Source: Cloacibacterium sp047601505
GTDB taxonomy: Bacteria > Bacteroidota > Bacteroidia > Flavobacteriales > Weeksellaceae
Assembly: GCF_047601505.1 (NCBI RefSeq)
Contig: NZ_JASGJD010000001.1
Coordinates: forward strand, 2,790,001 to 2,854,000
DNA length: 64,000 nucleotides
Direction: 5' to 3'
Part shown: piece by piece, positions 1-7,944 of the stretch
Numbering within the stretch: the first letter of the stretch is position 1
Layout of the letters: the number at the start of each line of letters is the position of its first letter
Notes under the pieces: generated by a model
Seen by the model: only the letters and a program-made list of their open reading frames with translations
Told to the model about the DNA's origin: nothing
Databases searched by the model: none
Made by a program: the position numbers and the translations under genes

Positions 1-702
1 ATTAGAGACCTTTTTTCGAAACAAAAATCGGCAAAAGTTCAAGGTTTAAAACCAAAACATTTCTCCTTCAACGTAGATGGCGGAAGGTGCGACGAATGCA
101 AAGGCGAAGGCGTAATTACCGTTTCTATGCAATTTATGGCAGACATTGAATTAGAATGCGAACATTGCCACGGAACTCGTTTTAAAGACGAAATTCTAGA
201 AGTAAAATACGACGAAAAGAACATTTCGGACATATTACACATGACCGTAGATGAAGCGCTAGAATTTTTCTCTGAAAACCACGAAGAAAAAATTGTTACC
301 AAACTGAAACCGCTTCAAGACGTTGGTTTGGGATATTTACAACTCGGGCAAAGCTCTTCTACTCTTTCTGGCGGTGAAGCGCAACGTGTAAAATTGGCTT
401 CGTTTTTAGTGAAAGGTGCTACAACCGAAAAAACGCTTTTTGTATTTGACGAACCAAGTACAGGATTGCACTTTCACGATATTGATAAATTATTAAAATC
501 TCTGCAAGCTTTAATTGGTTTGGGACATTCTGTAATTGTGATAGAACACCAACCAGACATTATAAAATCTGCCGATTACATTATAGACATTGGTCCAGAT
601 GCAGGGAAACACGGTGGCGAAGTAGTTTTTGCAGGAACTCCCGAAGATTTAGCAAAAGATAAAACCTCTAGAACAGCTAAGTTTGTGAAAGAGAAATTAT
701 AA
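1..702 (+). CDS. uvrA: UvrA excinuclease ATPase, C-terminal part (5' end outside window)
   Basis: The DNA-damage recognition ATPase of UvrABC nucleotide excision repair. The frame is open from base 1, so the gene begins outside the window; 233 residues are visible of a protein usually near 940. Visible in order: a Cys4 zinc module (CDEC near visible residue 30, CEHC near 53), the ABC signature LSGGEAQRVKLA near 122, Walker B with FDEPSTGLH near 142, and the switch histidine in IEHQ. The C-terminus is complete (TAA at 700-702). The short minus-strand frame over the same bases is a shadow. The next gene on this strand is the tRNA at 1072, after several terminator-like hairpins. Confidence 0.97.
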   Translation: MRDLFSKQKSAKVQGLKPKHFSFNVDGGRCDECKGEGVITVSMQFMADIELECEHCHGTRFKDEILEVKYDEKNISDILHMTVDEALEFFSENHEEKIVTKLKPLQDVGLGYLQLGQSSSTLSGGEAQRVKLASFLVKGATTEKTLFVFDEPSTGLHFHDIDKLLKSLQALIGLGHSVIVIEHQPDIIKSADYIIDIGPDAGKHGGEVVFAGTPEDLAKDKTSRTAKFVKEKL

Positions 703-891
703 TCTGACGATGAAGTTTTAGAATTTAATTGCAACAATCCACAAAAAAAATTGTGAACAAAATGTGAATATTAACATTCAGTTAATACACTGATTCAAAA
801 TAAATTGTAATTTTAGTACAGAAAATTAAGGTTATGAAATTTTCTTTACCAAACACAACAGAAATCACAATTAAATTTGAGATAAAAATTT

Positions 892-925
892 AAGGGAAGC
901 ATCGTCGGCTTCCCTTTTCTTTTTG
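892..925 (+). terminator. Rho-independent terminator-like hairpin
   Basis: AAGGGAAGC (892-900) pairs with GCTTCCCTT (908-916) around a 7-base loop, followed by TTCTTTTT. It is a strong intrinsic terminator for plus-strand transcription leaving uvrA or the small frame at 834. Confidence 0.75.
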
Positions 926-960
926 GTGTAATTAAAAAAAATGAGATGTCTTTATCTACT

Positions 961-994
961 GAAACGCTTTCTAAAGAAGCGTTTCTTTTATTTT
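961..994 (+). terminator. Second terminator-like hairpin
   Basis: GAAACGCTT (961-969) pairs perfectly with AAGCGTTTC (977-985), followed by TTTTATTTTTATT. It lies only 45 bases after the previous terminator, which suggests that a separate short transcript starts in between. Confidence 0.65.
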
Positions 995-1016
995 TATTGT
1001 TGATTAAAGTCATAAA

Positions 1017-1041
1017 AAAATCAGACATAATGCCTGATTTT
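1017..1041. terminator. Third hairpin, possibly bidirectional
   Basis: AAAATCAG (1017-1024) pairs with CTGATTTT (1034-1041). The T run on the plus strand is broken by TAAC, while the minus strand has a clean run of seven T, so it would work better as a terminator for minus-strand transcripts. It lies 30 bases upstream of the tRNA gene. Confidence 0.45.
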
Positions 1042-1071
1042 AACTTTATAATTCTTTAATTTTGTGCCTCG

Positions 1072-1142
1072 GCCTCATAGTTCAATGGATAGAATAGAAG
1101 TTTCCTAAACTTTAGATCCAAGTTCGATTCTTGGTGGGGCTA
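1072..1142 (+). tRNA. tRNA-Arg (anticodon CCU)
   Basis: Cloverleaf read by eye. The acceptor strand GCCTCAT (1072-1078) pairs with GTGGGGC (1134-1140), allowing G-T pairs. The D arm is TTC/GAA. The anticodon stem GAAGT/ACTTT encloses the loop TTCCTAA, giving anticodon CCT. The T arm is CCAAG-TTCGATT-CTTGG. CCA is not encoded. It reads AGG codons. Confidence 0.93.
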
Positions 1143-1169
1143 CTATCTGAGTGGGAGAATGAGAGAATG

Positions 1170-1243
1170 GTTGAGTGATAGAGTTGTAGAGTTAATTTAT
1201 TTTTTTTAAGAATTTTTATTTTCTCTAATTCTACAATTCTATA
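1170..1243. repeat. Long imperfect inverted repeat between tRNA and peptidase gene
   Basis: The arm ATAGAGTTGTAGAGTTA near 1178 is nearly the reverse complement of the stretch ending near 1243 (TAATTCTACAATTCTAT). It differs only at two places that form G-T pairs in RNA. The loop is rich in T. The hairpin sits just past the stop of the minus-strand peptidase gene and after the tRNA, so it probably ends transcription from both sides. Confidence 0.45.
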
Positions 1244-1244
1244 A

Positions 1245-2258
1245 CTACTTTTTATCTACCACAATTCTATCATTACGATTCGCCAATTCCCAAGCAGTAG
1301 CGAAAACCAATTGTGCACGTTTTTGCAATAACGGATAATCTATTTTCTCTGGGTCGTCTGTTGGCTGATGATAATCTGCATGAATTCCGTCAAAGAAAAA
1401 TGCAACCGGAACGCCATGTTTTGCAAAATTATAATGGTCGCTTCTATAATACAAACGTTGAGTATCATTAGGGTCGTCGTATTTATAATTGAGTTCTAAA
1501 TTGTGTGTAATTTTATTAGCCGCTTCGTTTATCACCTTTAACTGAGACGAAAGCATTTCAGAACCGATAACATACACATAATCTTTCCCTTCATTTTCTT
1601 TATCACTTCTTCCAATCATGTCAATATTAAGGTCAACTACCGTATTTTTCATATCAAAAACAGGATTATCCGAATAATATTTAGAACCCAACAAACCATG
1701 TTCTTCTCCCGTCACATGAAGAAACAAAATAGAACGTTTTGGTCCTTTTCCTGCTTTTTTAGCTTCTTGAAAAGCTTCTGCAATTTCCATTACAGCCACA
1801 GTTCCGCTGCCATCGTCGTCTGCTCCGTTATAAACTACACCATCCTTGGTTCCTACGTGGTCGTAATGAGCAGAAACCACAATAATTTCTTCGGGTTTTT
1901 CTGTACCTTCTATAAAAGCTAAGATATTCTCAGATTCTGGCAAATCTCCTCTTCTTGTTTTGAGTGCTTCCTTAGGAACGATTTGATAATAACTTCCCAA
2001 CGCTTTAGGATAAGAAACTCCTAGATTTTTGTAAAAATTAATCATGTATTTTCCAGCAGCTTTTTGTCCTTCGGAGCCGGTATCTCTACCTTGCATCTCG
2101 TCTGAAGCAATCACCATAAGATTTTTCTTTAATTCGTCTGCTTTTATACTTGCATAAGCATTTTTGAAGGCTTTCCCTTCGTAAGAAAGATTGTTAGAAG
2201 CGCAACTGAACATTACCAAAGACGCCACTAATGAAACAAATAACATAGATAATTTCAT
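1245..2258 (-). CDS. M28 family zinc peptidase, lipoprotein
   Basis: A 337-residue exopeptidase-like protein of the M28 (aminopeptidase Y / glutaminyl cyclase-like) family. A signal peptide is followed by a lipobox cysteine at residue 19 (VMFSC), so it is probably anchored in the outer membrane facing the periplasm. Metal ligands and catalytic residues fit the family: His131 and Asp133 in SAHYDHVG, Asp148 in GADDDGSG, the Glu pair 185-186 in TGEEHG, and a late His near 310 in ADYHQP. It probably trims peptides in the periplasm. It is a single gene with no operon partner. Exact substrate cannot be read from sequence. Confidence 0.92.
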   Translation of the reverse strand: MKLSMLFVSLVASLVMFSCASNNLSYEGKAFKNAYASIKADELKKNLMVIASDEMQGRDTGSEGQKAAGKYMINFYKNLGVSYPKALGSYYQIVPKEALKTRRGDLPESENILAFIEGTEKPEEIIVVSAHYDHVGTKDGVVYNGADDDGSGTVAVMEIAEAFQEAKKAGKGPKRSILFLHVTGEEHGLLGSKYYSDNPVFDMKNTVVDLNIDMIGRSDKENEGKDYVYVIGSEMLSSQLKVINEAANKITHNLELNYKYDDPNDTQRLYYRSDHYNFAKHGVPVAFFFDGIHADYHQPTDDPEKIDYPLLQKRAQLVFATAWELANRNDRIVVDKK

Positions 2259-2464
2259 TTTTCATTAAATTTAATAGGGTAAAAGTAGTGTTTTTGATGA
2301 AAAAATAAAAATCAGCACCAAAAATAAACCAACCTCATCCAATATTGTGGTTAAATTGATAAAAATTGAGATGAATTTAAATCCCGAATAATTTCATTCT
2401 AAGTAAATATTTTTGGGAAAACTTAATCCAAAGTAATTTCTCCTCGTCCCAAGTTGGGAAAGTC

Positions 2465-2612
2465 TAAACCAACTCTAGTTCTTATTGTCGGGAGTTCCGA
2501 CGGGGCAAACCAACTTCAGTTCTCATCGGCGGGAGTTCCGACGGAGCAAACCAACTCTAGTTCTCTTCGTCGGGAGTTCCGACGGGGCAAACCAACTTTA
2601 AATTACCCTAGA
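2465..2612. repeat. 41-base tandem repeat, about 3.5 copies
   Basis: The core GGAGTTCCGACGG starts at 2491, 2532 and 2573, a period of exactly 41. A half copy (ACCAACTCTAGTTCT) precedes the first full one. Each unit carries the palindrome CGTCGGGAGTTCCGACG or a variant, able to form a 6-base-pair hairpin with a GAGTT loop. The other half of the unit is GCAAACCAACTT. Its GC content is well above the surrounding sequence. Variants between units are few single-base changes. It looks like a mobile or slippage-derived intergenic repeat. Confidence 0.8.
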
Positions 2613-2813
2613 ATTGCCAATATTCTTTCTCTATTAAATTTAATTCTGACAATCCTGAAATCATCTTTGTAAATACTAAATTTAATAAAGTATATCAAAT
2701 GACTCAACTCATTTTCTTGATTTTTATTTAAATAATTATTTACATTAGATTCTGCCAATAAATTTAGAGAATATAATTAAAAGTATGACTCGAAAGATTT
2801 AAGAAATAAACAA

Positions 2814-2858
2814 ACCCTTTCTGCATTACCATTGTTGTAAATAGAATGCAAAAAGGGT
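2814..2858. terminator. Hairpin downstream of the RND operon
   Basis: ACCCTTTCTGCATT (2814-2827) pairs with AATGCAAAAAGGGT (2845-2858) with one mismatch, around a 17-base loop. It backs up the stronger hairpin at 2863-2892. Confidence 0.5.
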
Positions 2859-2892
2859 AAAAAAAGCTGCAAGAACTATCTCTTACAGCTTT
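2855..2892 (-). terminator. Terminator of the RND efflux operon
   Basis: On the minus strand AAAGCTGTAAGA (2881-2892) pairs with TCTTGCAGCTTT (2863-2874), followed by a run of T. It is 20 bases past the stop of the DUF2892 gene and closes the minus-strand operon. Confidence 0.75.
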
Positions 2893-2912
2893 CATTTATA
2901 ATGGAGAAACCA

Positions 2913-3098
2913 TTAATCTTCTATCCCGAATTTCTTTAATATTTTTTCGAGTAAGCACCAGTTGGTAAATGCAGATTGAAATAAATTTAAACCTACAAAA
3001 CCTGTTAAATAGAACCAGTTTCCGCTTATTTTTAAGCCTAAAATAAGGCTCAAGAGTACCAAAAAACCAGCTACTGCGTGTATAATTCTTGTCTTCAT
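2913..3098 (-). CDS. DUF2892 (YgaP-like) small membrane protein
   Basis: 61 residues with two predicted membrane helices (about 8-22 and 27-44) and the family pattern: an N-terminal Arg, then GFLVLLSLILG, GLNLFQSAFTNWC and a final LEKILKKFG. This matches the DUF2892 domain, also found at the C-terminus of rhodanese YgaP. In this family the conserved Cys and the short tail face the cytoplasm. It is the last gene of the efflux operon, five bases after the preceding gene. Its role with an RND pump is not known. Confidence 0.85.
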   Translation of the reverse strand: MKTRIIHAVAGFLVLLSLILGLKISGNWFYLTGFVGLNLFQSAFTNWCLLEKILKKFGIED

Positions 3099-3103
3099 AT
3101 TCT

Positions 3104-3406
3104 TTAAATTGATTTTTCTATTTCTAGAGTTGCGATGTGTATTTTAGATTGAAACTCTTGCTTGGTATTGAATGTGCTCACCTTTGCATAGATGTGATCT
3201 ATCCTATCTTCTTCTACAAATGCCATAAACATAAGCGAATTGCTTTCGGTAATTTCTGCGGCAAACCAATTGTCAACAGTTGCTTTTTGGTCTGCTTTGT
3301 AACCTTTTACTGCGGTGTAAGAAAATACACTAACGCCAGAATTTACCAAAAGATTTTTTACATTCTTCTCAAATTCTTTGATGGTGGTAATTAATAGTAG
3401 TTTCAT
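3104..3406 (-). CDS. Small PII-like (ferredoxin-fold) protein, function unknown
   Basis: 100 residues, no signal peptide or membrane helix. The opening strand MKLLLITTI, the helix FEKNVKNLLVNSG, the strand VSVFSYTAV and a basic GYK loop resemble the beta-alpha-beta core of PII-like signalling proteins. This is a fold-level impression, not a firm family match. It sits between an RND pump gene and a DUF2892 gene, so it may sense or bind the pump substrate or regulate the pump. An unusual GTTGATG repeat lies just upstream of its start. Confidence 0.65.
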   Translation of the reverse strand: MKLLLITTIKEFEKNVKNLLVNSGVSVFSYTAVKGYKADQKATVDNWFAAEITESNSLMFMAFVEEDRIDHIYAKVSTFNTKQEFQSKIHIATLEIEKSI

Positions 3407-3445
3407 AATGATGGTTGTTGGTTGATGGTTGATGGTTGATGAGAT
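3407..3445. repeat. Short GGTTGATG direct repeats before a start codon
   Basis: Three to four copies of GGTTGATG and GGTTGTT are stacked in the gap between the RND pump and the PII-like gene. A similar block lies at 7872-7918 before the adaptor gene of the same operon. On the coding strand they read as CATCAACC repeats just upstream of the ATG. Confidence 0.6.
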
Positions 3446-6400
3446 TTAGAGTTCGTTGGATTTAATTTCTGAATCATTTTCATTAAATTCTAAATCATTT
3501 TCGGCTTGAATTTTTTCCCATTTTTTCTTTTCAGACATATAATAAATCAATGGTACTACAATTAAAGTTAACAGTGTAGAAACTATTGCTCCGAACACCA
3601 AAGAAATTGCCAATCCTTGGAAAATAGGGTCGAATAGAATAATTATTGCTCCTATCACTACCGCACCTGTAGTTAACAAAATTGGGGTGGTTCTTACCGC
3701 TCCGGCATCTATAATTGCTTGTTTTATAGGGATGCCTTCATTCAATCTAATTTCTATAAAATCGATTAACAACACCGAATTTCTAACCATTACTCCCGCT
3801 AAAGCAATCATCCCAATAAAAGATGTAGCAGTGAAAAACGCTCCTAACAACCAATGTCCTAAAACAATACCCACCAAAGAAAGCGGAATGGCGACCATCA
3901 TGACCATTGGTGTTTTAAAATTCTGAAACCAACCTACTATCAACATATAAATAATGATAATTACCACCGCAAAGGCAGCTCCTAAATCACGGAAAACCTC
4001 TAAGGTAATTTGCCATTCTCCGTCCCATTTTACCGTGAAATCGCTTTCGTCGTCTGGTTGTTTCATGTAGAGTTCGTTCAGTTTGTAGCCTGCAGGTAAT
4101 TTGATATTTTTCAGTTTGTCTTCCATTCCTAAGATGGCATACGCTGGACTTTCTAAACCTCCTGCCATATCTGCTAAAACATAGGCTACTCTTTTTTGGT
4201 CTTTTCTGTAAATGGTTTTTGCCAAAGAATCTTTTTCTACTTTTACCAAATCTGCCACAGGAACCATATTACCTTGTTGACCTTTTACTTTTAAACTGGT
4301 AATATCCTGAAGGTTGGTTTTATCAGCATCACTTAATTTCATGACGATGTCAACGGGTTGATAAGATTTTTCGTCATAGAGATAAGATACAGGATGCTCG
4401 CCCAAAAGATAAGTTACGTTTCCAACAATTTGAGCTGGTGCAATGCCATTCAACATACTTTTCTCTTTATCTGCCACCAATTTGAATTCCGTTTGAGACG
4501 CTTCAGCCATCCAATCTACATCTACCACATCATCGGTATTTTGAAGAATTTTCTGTACTTGGTCGGCAACTTTTAATTGGTCTTCGTAATTAGGACCATA
4601 AATTTCCGCAACTATGGTTGACAAAACTGGCGGACCAGGCGGAACTTCAACAATCTTGATATTAGCACCGTACTTTTTACCAATTTTTTGAATTTCGGGT
4701 CTTATTTTTTTGGCAACATCGTGGCTTTGTTCGCTGCGGTCTTCTTTATGTAACAGATTCACCTGAATATCTGCTGTGTTACTGCCACCTCTCAAATCGT
4801 AATGTCTTACCAATCCATTAAAAGTAATAGGCGCAGAAGAACCAACATAGGATTGATAATTTATCATTTCTGGAACCGTTTTCAGGTATTGAGCTACTTC
4901 TTTTGCTACGGCATTGGTTCTTTCTAATGTAGTTCCTTCCGGCATATCTATTACCACTTGTACTTCATTTTTATTATCAAAAGGAAGCATCTTTACGGCA
5001 ACCCATTTGGTAAAAAACGCCATTACCGAAATCATTAATAAAACTACCGTAATCCCCAACATTGTCCATCTTCTTTTGCTGTTATCTAAAAGCGGTTGTT
5101 CTACTTTTTTGTAGAATTTATAAATCCAACCGGTTTCTAAACCTTGTTCTTCTTTATGTTCGTGCTCTTCTTTTAATCTTAATAAATGAAAACCTAAATA
5201 TGGTGTAATGGTTAGTGCCACAAAAAGTGAAAGCATCATCGCAATGGAAGCTCCAATAGGCATTGGCGACATGTAAGGTCCCATCATCCCAGAAACAAAA
5301 GCCATTGGTAAAATCGCTGCAATTACTGTAAACGTTGCCAAAATTGTAGGATTCCCCACTTCATTAATTGCGAAAATAGCCGCTTGTTTGAAAGGCAATT
5401 TCTTCATGTGGAAATGCCTGTGCATGTTTTCTGCGATAATAATACTATCATCTACAACAATTCCTACTACAAAAACAAGGGCAAAAAGCGTAATTCTGTT
5501 CAGTGTATAGCCTAGCATATAATAACTAAATAAAGTTAATGCAAACGTTAAAGGAACAGAAAAAAACACCACCAAACCACCTCGCCAGCCCATTGCTAAC
5601 ATCACCAAAATCGTAACCGCCAAAATAGCAACACCTAAGTGCATCAATAATTCGGAAACTTTATGAGAAGCTGTTTCGCCATAGTTTCTGGTAACTTCTA
5701 CGTGTACGTCATTCGGAATGATTGTTTTCTTTAGTTGCTCAACTTTTTCTAAAATTTGCTCCGAAATCTTCATCGCATCCGCTCCTTTCACTTTAGAAAT
5801 AGAAATGGTAGATGCAGGATATTCGTCTTTAAATTTCTTAGCATTTTCTACATTATTGGCATATCCAAAACTCACATAGTTGCTTGGCGAAGCAGCTCCA
5901 TCTTCTACTTTGGCAATTTGTTTCAGATAAACGGGCATATTTTGAGAAGTTCCTACTACCAAATTTTCTACATCTTCTTGCGAAGCCAAAAACTGCCCCG
6001 TTGTTAAAAGAAATTCTTGGTCGTTATTGCTAAAACTTCCAGATTGCGAACTTCCGTTATTGGCTTGTATCATCTGCATTACGCCTAGAGCATCCACGTT
6101 GCTTTCAGCCATTTTATCTTTATCCAAAATCACTTTGAGTTGTCTGGCTCTTCCTCCAATAACACTAGTTAATGAAACATCTTTAATTTTTTTAATTTCT
6201 GAAGTTACTTCTTCGGAAATCTGTCGAATTTGATAATCATCATATTTTTCACTCCAAAGAGTGAGTCCAAGCATTGGCACATCGTCTATAGAACGGGTTT
6301 TTACCATGGGTTCGTAAACACCTTTCGGAAAGATGTCTTTATTTTCCATCAATTCGTCGTATAATTTCACATAAGAACGTTCGGTATCTTGTCCTACATA

Positions 6401-6700
6401 AAATTGCACGATAATCATGGCTCTACCATTCATTGCCATAGAATGAACGTGTTCCACACCTTTAATATTCGAAATAATTTTTTCTAAAGGTTTTACCACA
6501 CGATTTTCTACTTCCACTGGACTTGCGCCGGGATAACCCACCATTACATCTGCCATTGGAACGATAATCTGAGGTTCTTCTTCTCTTGGTATTAATGTAG
6601 AACTATAAACGCCAATAATCATAAGCGCAATCATCAATAAAATGGTTAATTTTGAATTGATGAAAAACTCGGCGATACGTCCTGCGAATCCTTGTTGCAT
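3446..6700 (-). CDS. RND efflux pump, inner-membrane permease
   Basis: A 1084-residue resistance-nodulation-division pump, proton-driven, in the inner membrane. The usual plan is visible: one helix near 15-33, a large periplasmic loop, a bundle of helices around 335-525 containing the proton-relay motif GIVVDDSII, a second large loop, and a second bundle near 860-1045 (GVMVRNSVLLIDF). It is nearest to the subgroup with an EEEPQI signature after helix 1 rather than to AcrB-like HAE1 pumps. The cytoplasmic tail is acidic. It is cotranscribed after the adaptor (6789-7871) and the outer-membrane factor (7945-9252). The substrate cannot be told from sequence. Confidence 0.93.
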   Translation of the reverse strand: MQQGFAGRIAEFFINSKLTILLMIALMIIGVYSSTLIPREEEPQIIVPMADVMVGYPGASPVEVENRVVKPLEKIISNIKGVEHVHSMAMNGRAMIIVQFYVGQDTERSYVKLYDELMENKDIFPKGVYEPMVKTRSIDDVPMLGLTLWSEKYDDYQIRQISEEVTSEIKKIKDVSLTSVIGGRARQLKVILDKDKMAESNVDALGVMQMIQANNGSSQSGSFSNNDQEFLLTTGQFLASQEDVENLVVGTSQNMPVYLKQIAKVEDGAASPSNYVSFGYANNVENAKKFKDEYPASTISISKVKGADAMKISEQILEKVEQLKKTIIPNDVHVEVTRNYGETASHKVSELLMHLGVAILAVTILVMLAMGWRGGLVVFFSVPLTFALTLFSYYMLGYTLNRITLFALVFVVGIVVDDSIIIAENMHRHFHMKKLPFKQAAIFAINEVGNPTILATFTVIAAILPMAFVSGMMGPYMSPMPIGASIAMMLSLFVALTITPYLGFHLLRLKEEHEHKEEQGLETGWIYKFYKKVEQPLLDNSKRRWTMLGITVVLLMISVMAFFTKWVAVKMLPFDNKNEVQVVIDMPEGTTLERTNAVAKEVAQYLKTVPEMINYQSYVGSSAPITFNGLVRHYDLRGGSNTADIQVNLLHKEDRSEQSHDVAKKIRPEIQKIGKKYGANIKIVEVPPGPPVLSTIVAEIYGPNYEDQLKVADQVQKILQNTDDVVDVDWMAEASQTEFKLVADKEKSMLNGIAPAQIVGNVTYLLGEHPVSYLYDEKSYQPVDIVMKLSDADKTNLQDITSLKVKGQQGNMVPVADLVKVEKDSLAKTIYRKDQKRVAYVLADMAGGLESPAYAILGMEDKLKNIKLPAGYKLNELYMKQPDDESDFTVKWDGEWQITLEVFRDLGAAFAVVIIIIYMLIVGWFQNFKTPMVMMVAIPLSLVGIVLGHWLLGAFFTATSFIGMIALAGVMVRNSVLLIDFIEIRLNEGIPIKQAIIDAGAVRTTPILLTTGAVVIGAIIILFDPIFQGLAISLVFGAIVSTLLTLIVVPLIYYMSEKKKWEKIQAENDLEFNENDSEIKSNEL

Positions 6701-6788
6701 AATTTTTTTAATTTAAGTTTTAATCCTTCGACTTCGCTCAGGATAACAGATTTGTATAAAAATTATAAAATCGAATTTAATTCTTCTC

Positions 6789-7871
6789 TTATTTTACACT
6801 AACTTTAGCTCCGTTGTATAATTTTCCTTGTGCGAAAACAATGTAGGGTTCTTTAGCATCCAAACCTGATAGAATTTCTACCTCATTACCCATTAATTTC
6901 CCTGTTTTTACCCAACGAAGAACTGCAGTATTGCTAGAACTCACGGTATAAATTCCTTTGAGTTGACCTTTTTCTACAATTGCAGATTGAGGCACAGAAA
7001 CTCCTTCTTGGAAATCTGCATTCACACTGCCGCTTCTTTTGAAAGGAAATTGCACATTAACGTACATTCCTGGTAATAAATTTTTAGAATTCTGCATCGC
7101 AATTTTCACCATGTATTGTCCACCAGTATTGGCAGCAGAAAGGCTTACTTCAGAAACAATTCCATTCACTTGTTGGTTGGTATTTTTCAACAAAACTTTC
7201 ACGGACATTCCTTGTTTTATAAGCGTAATATCCTGCTCTGAAACTAAGACTTGTGCCTGCAAAACCGACGGCGATTCTATGGTTAGAATAGGCATTCCCG
7301 GACTTGCCATATCTCCTTGTTCGGCAAATTTAGCGGTAATAACTCCAGAAATTGGCGCTGTAATATTGGTATATTTGTATTGCGCATTTACTTCGTTTTT
7401 CATCATTTGAGAAGCTTGTAAACCCGCTTTTGCCATTTCGTAGCGTGCTTGCATATCGTCTAATTCTTTTTGCGAAGCACTTTGGTTTTTATATAAATTT
7501 TGAAATCTTTCGTAATCTTTTTTGGCAATATTAAAATTGGCTTGTGCTTGCGCAATACCGGCAGACGCTTGTCCGCCTTTTGCCTGAATATCTGTATTGT
7601 TGATGCTCACTAAAGTTTGTCCGGCAGAAACATGTTGACCAACCTCTGCACGAAGCGATGTGATGTAGCCCATCATTCTGGTGCTTACGTTTACCGAATT
7701 TTTAGAAACCAATTTACCACTTGCTGTAGCAAAAGAAGTATTGCTAAAAGTGGTATTACTAAGCGTAACAGCAATTGGAGCGTCTTGATTTTCTATTGAT
7801 TTTTCTCCTTTGGAACAACTTGCCAAAGCAATTGCTCCTAAAATTAATGTAGTGTAAATATGTTTTTTCAT
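6789..7871 (-). CDS. Periplasmic adaptor (membrane fusion protein) of RND pump
   Basis: The 360-residue HlyD/AcrA-type adaptor that bridges the pump and the outer-membrane channel. I place the start at 7871 (MKKHIYTT), because the 16 residues before it only translate the CATCAACC repeat and the later start gives a proper signal peptide with lipobox LASC (Cys19). Next come the lipoyl half (AEVGQHVSAGQTLVSI), a coiled hairpin near 100-145, the second lipoyl half (ITAPISGVI) and beta-barrel domains. It lies between the outer-membrane factor and pump genes, all on the minus strand. Confidence 0.92.
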   Translation of the reverse strand: MKKHIYTTLILGAIALASCSKGEKSIENQDAPIAVTLSNTTFSNTSFATASGKLVSKNSVNVSTRMMGYITSLRAEVGQHVSAGQTLVSINNTDIQAKGGQASAGIAQAQANFNIAKKDYERFQNLYKNQSASQKELDDMQARYEMAKAGLQASQMMKNEVNAQYKYTNITAPISGVITAKFAEQGDMASPGMPILTIESPSVLQAQVLVSEQDITLIKQGMSVKVLLKNTNQQVNGIVSEVSLSAANTGGQYMVKIAMQNSKNLLPGMYVNVQFPFKRSGSVNADFQEGVSVPQSAIVEKGQLKGIYTVSSSNTAVLRWVKTGKLMGNEVEILSGLDAKEPYIVFAQGKLYNGAKVSVK

Positions 7872-7918
7872 AATTGTTGGTTGATGATTAATGGTTGTTG
7901 GTTGATGATTGATTAACA
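7872..7918. repeat. GGTTGATG repeats upstream of the adaptor gene
   Basis: Copies of TTGTTGGTTGATGATT and shorter versions fill the gap between the outer-membrane factor and the adaptor start. It is the same motif as at 3407-3445. The repeat keeps an open frame upstream of the true ATG, which explains the longer apparent reading frame. Confidence 0.6.
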
Positions 7919-7944
7919 ATATACTTCTGACTTTTAACTTCTAT

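Larger units (their letters stand above)
703..1071. other. Intergenic region with three hairpins and possible mini-ORFs
   Basis: No gene is clearly supported. The stretch holds three consecutive hairpins (892-916, 961-985, 1017-1041), annotated separately. A 19-codon frame (ATG at 834, TAA at 891-893) begins after an AAGG motif and ends exactly where the first hairpin begins. A 37-codon frame starts with ATG at 945 and runs through the second hairpin. Neither has a recognisable product; both may be chance. The arrangement could equally encode one or two short non-coding transcripts. Confidence 0.4.
2259..2912. other. Intergenic region with tandem repeats and terminators
   Basis: No credible gene is seen. 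Promoter-like sequence for the M28 gene lies at the left end. The middle carries a 41-base tandem repeat and the right end two terminator hairpins, each annotated separately. A 72-codon frame at 2454-2672 is just a translation of the repeats. Confidence 0.6.

Noticed and set aside
846..1028. 60-codon minus-strand frame
   Set aside because: It runs through two terminator hairpins, is low in complexity and has no recognisable features.
2454..2672. 72-codon frame across the tandem repeats
   Set aside because: It only translates the 41-base repeat; no start context or family.
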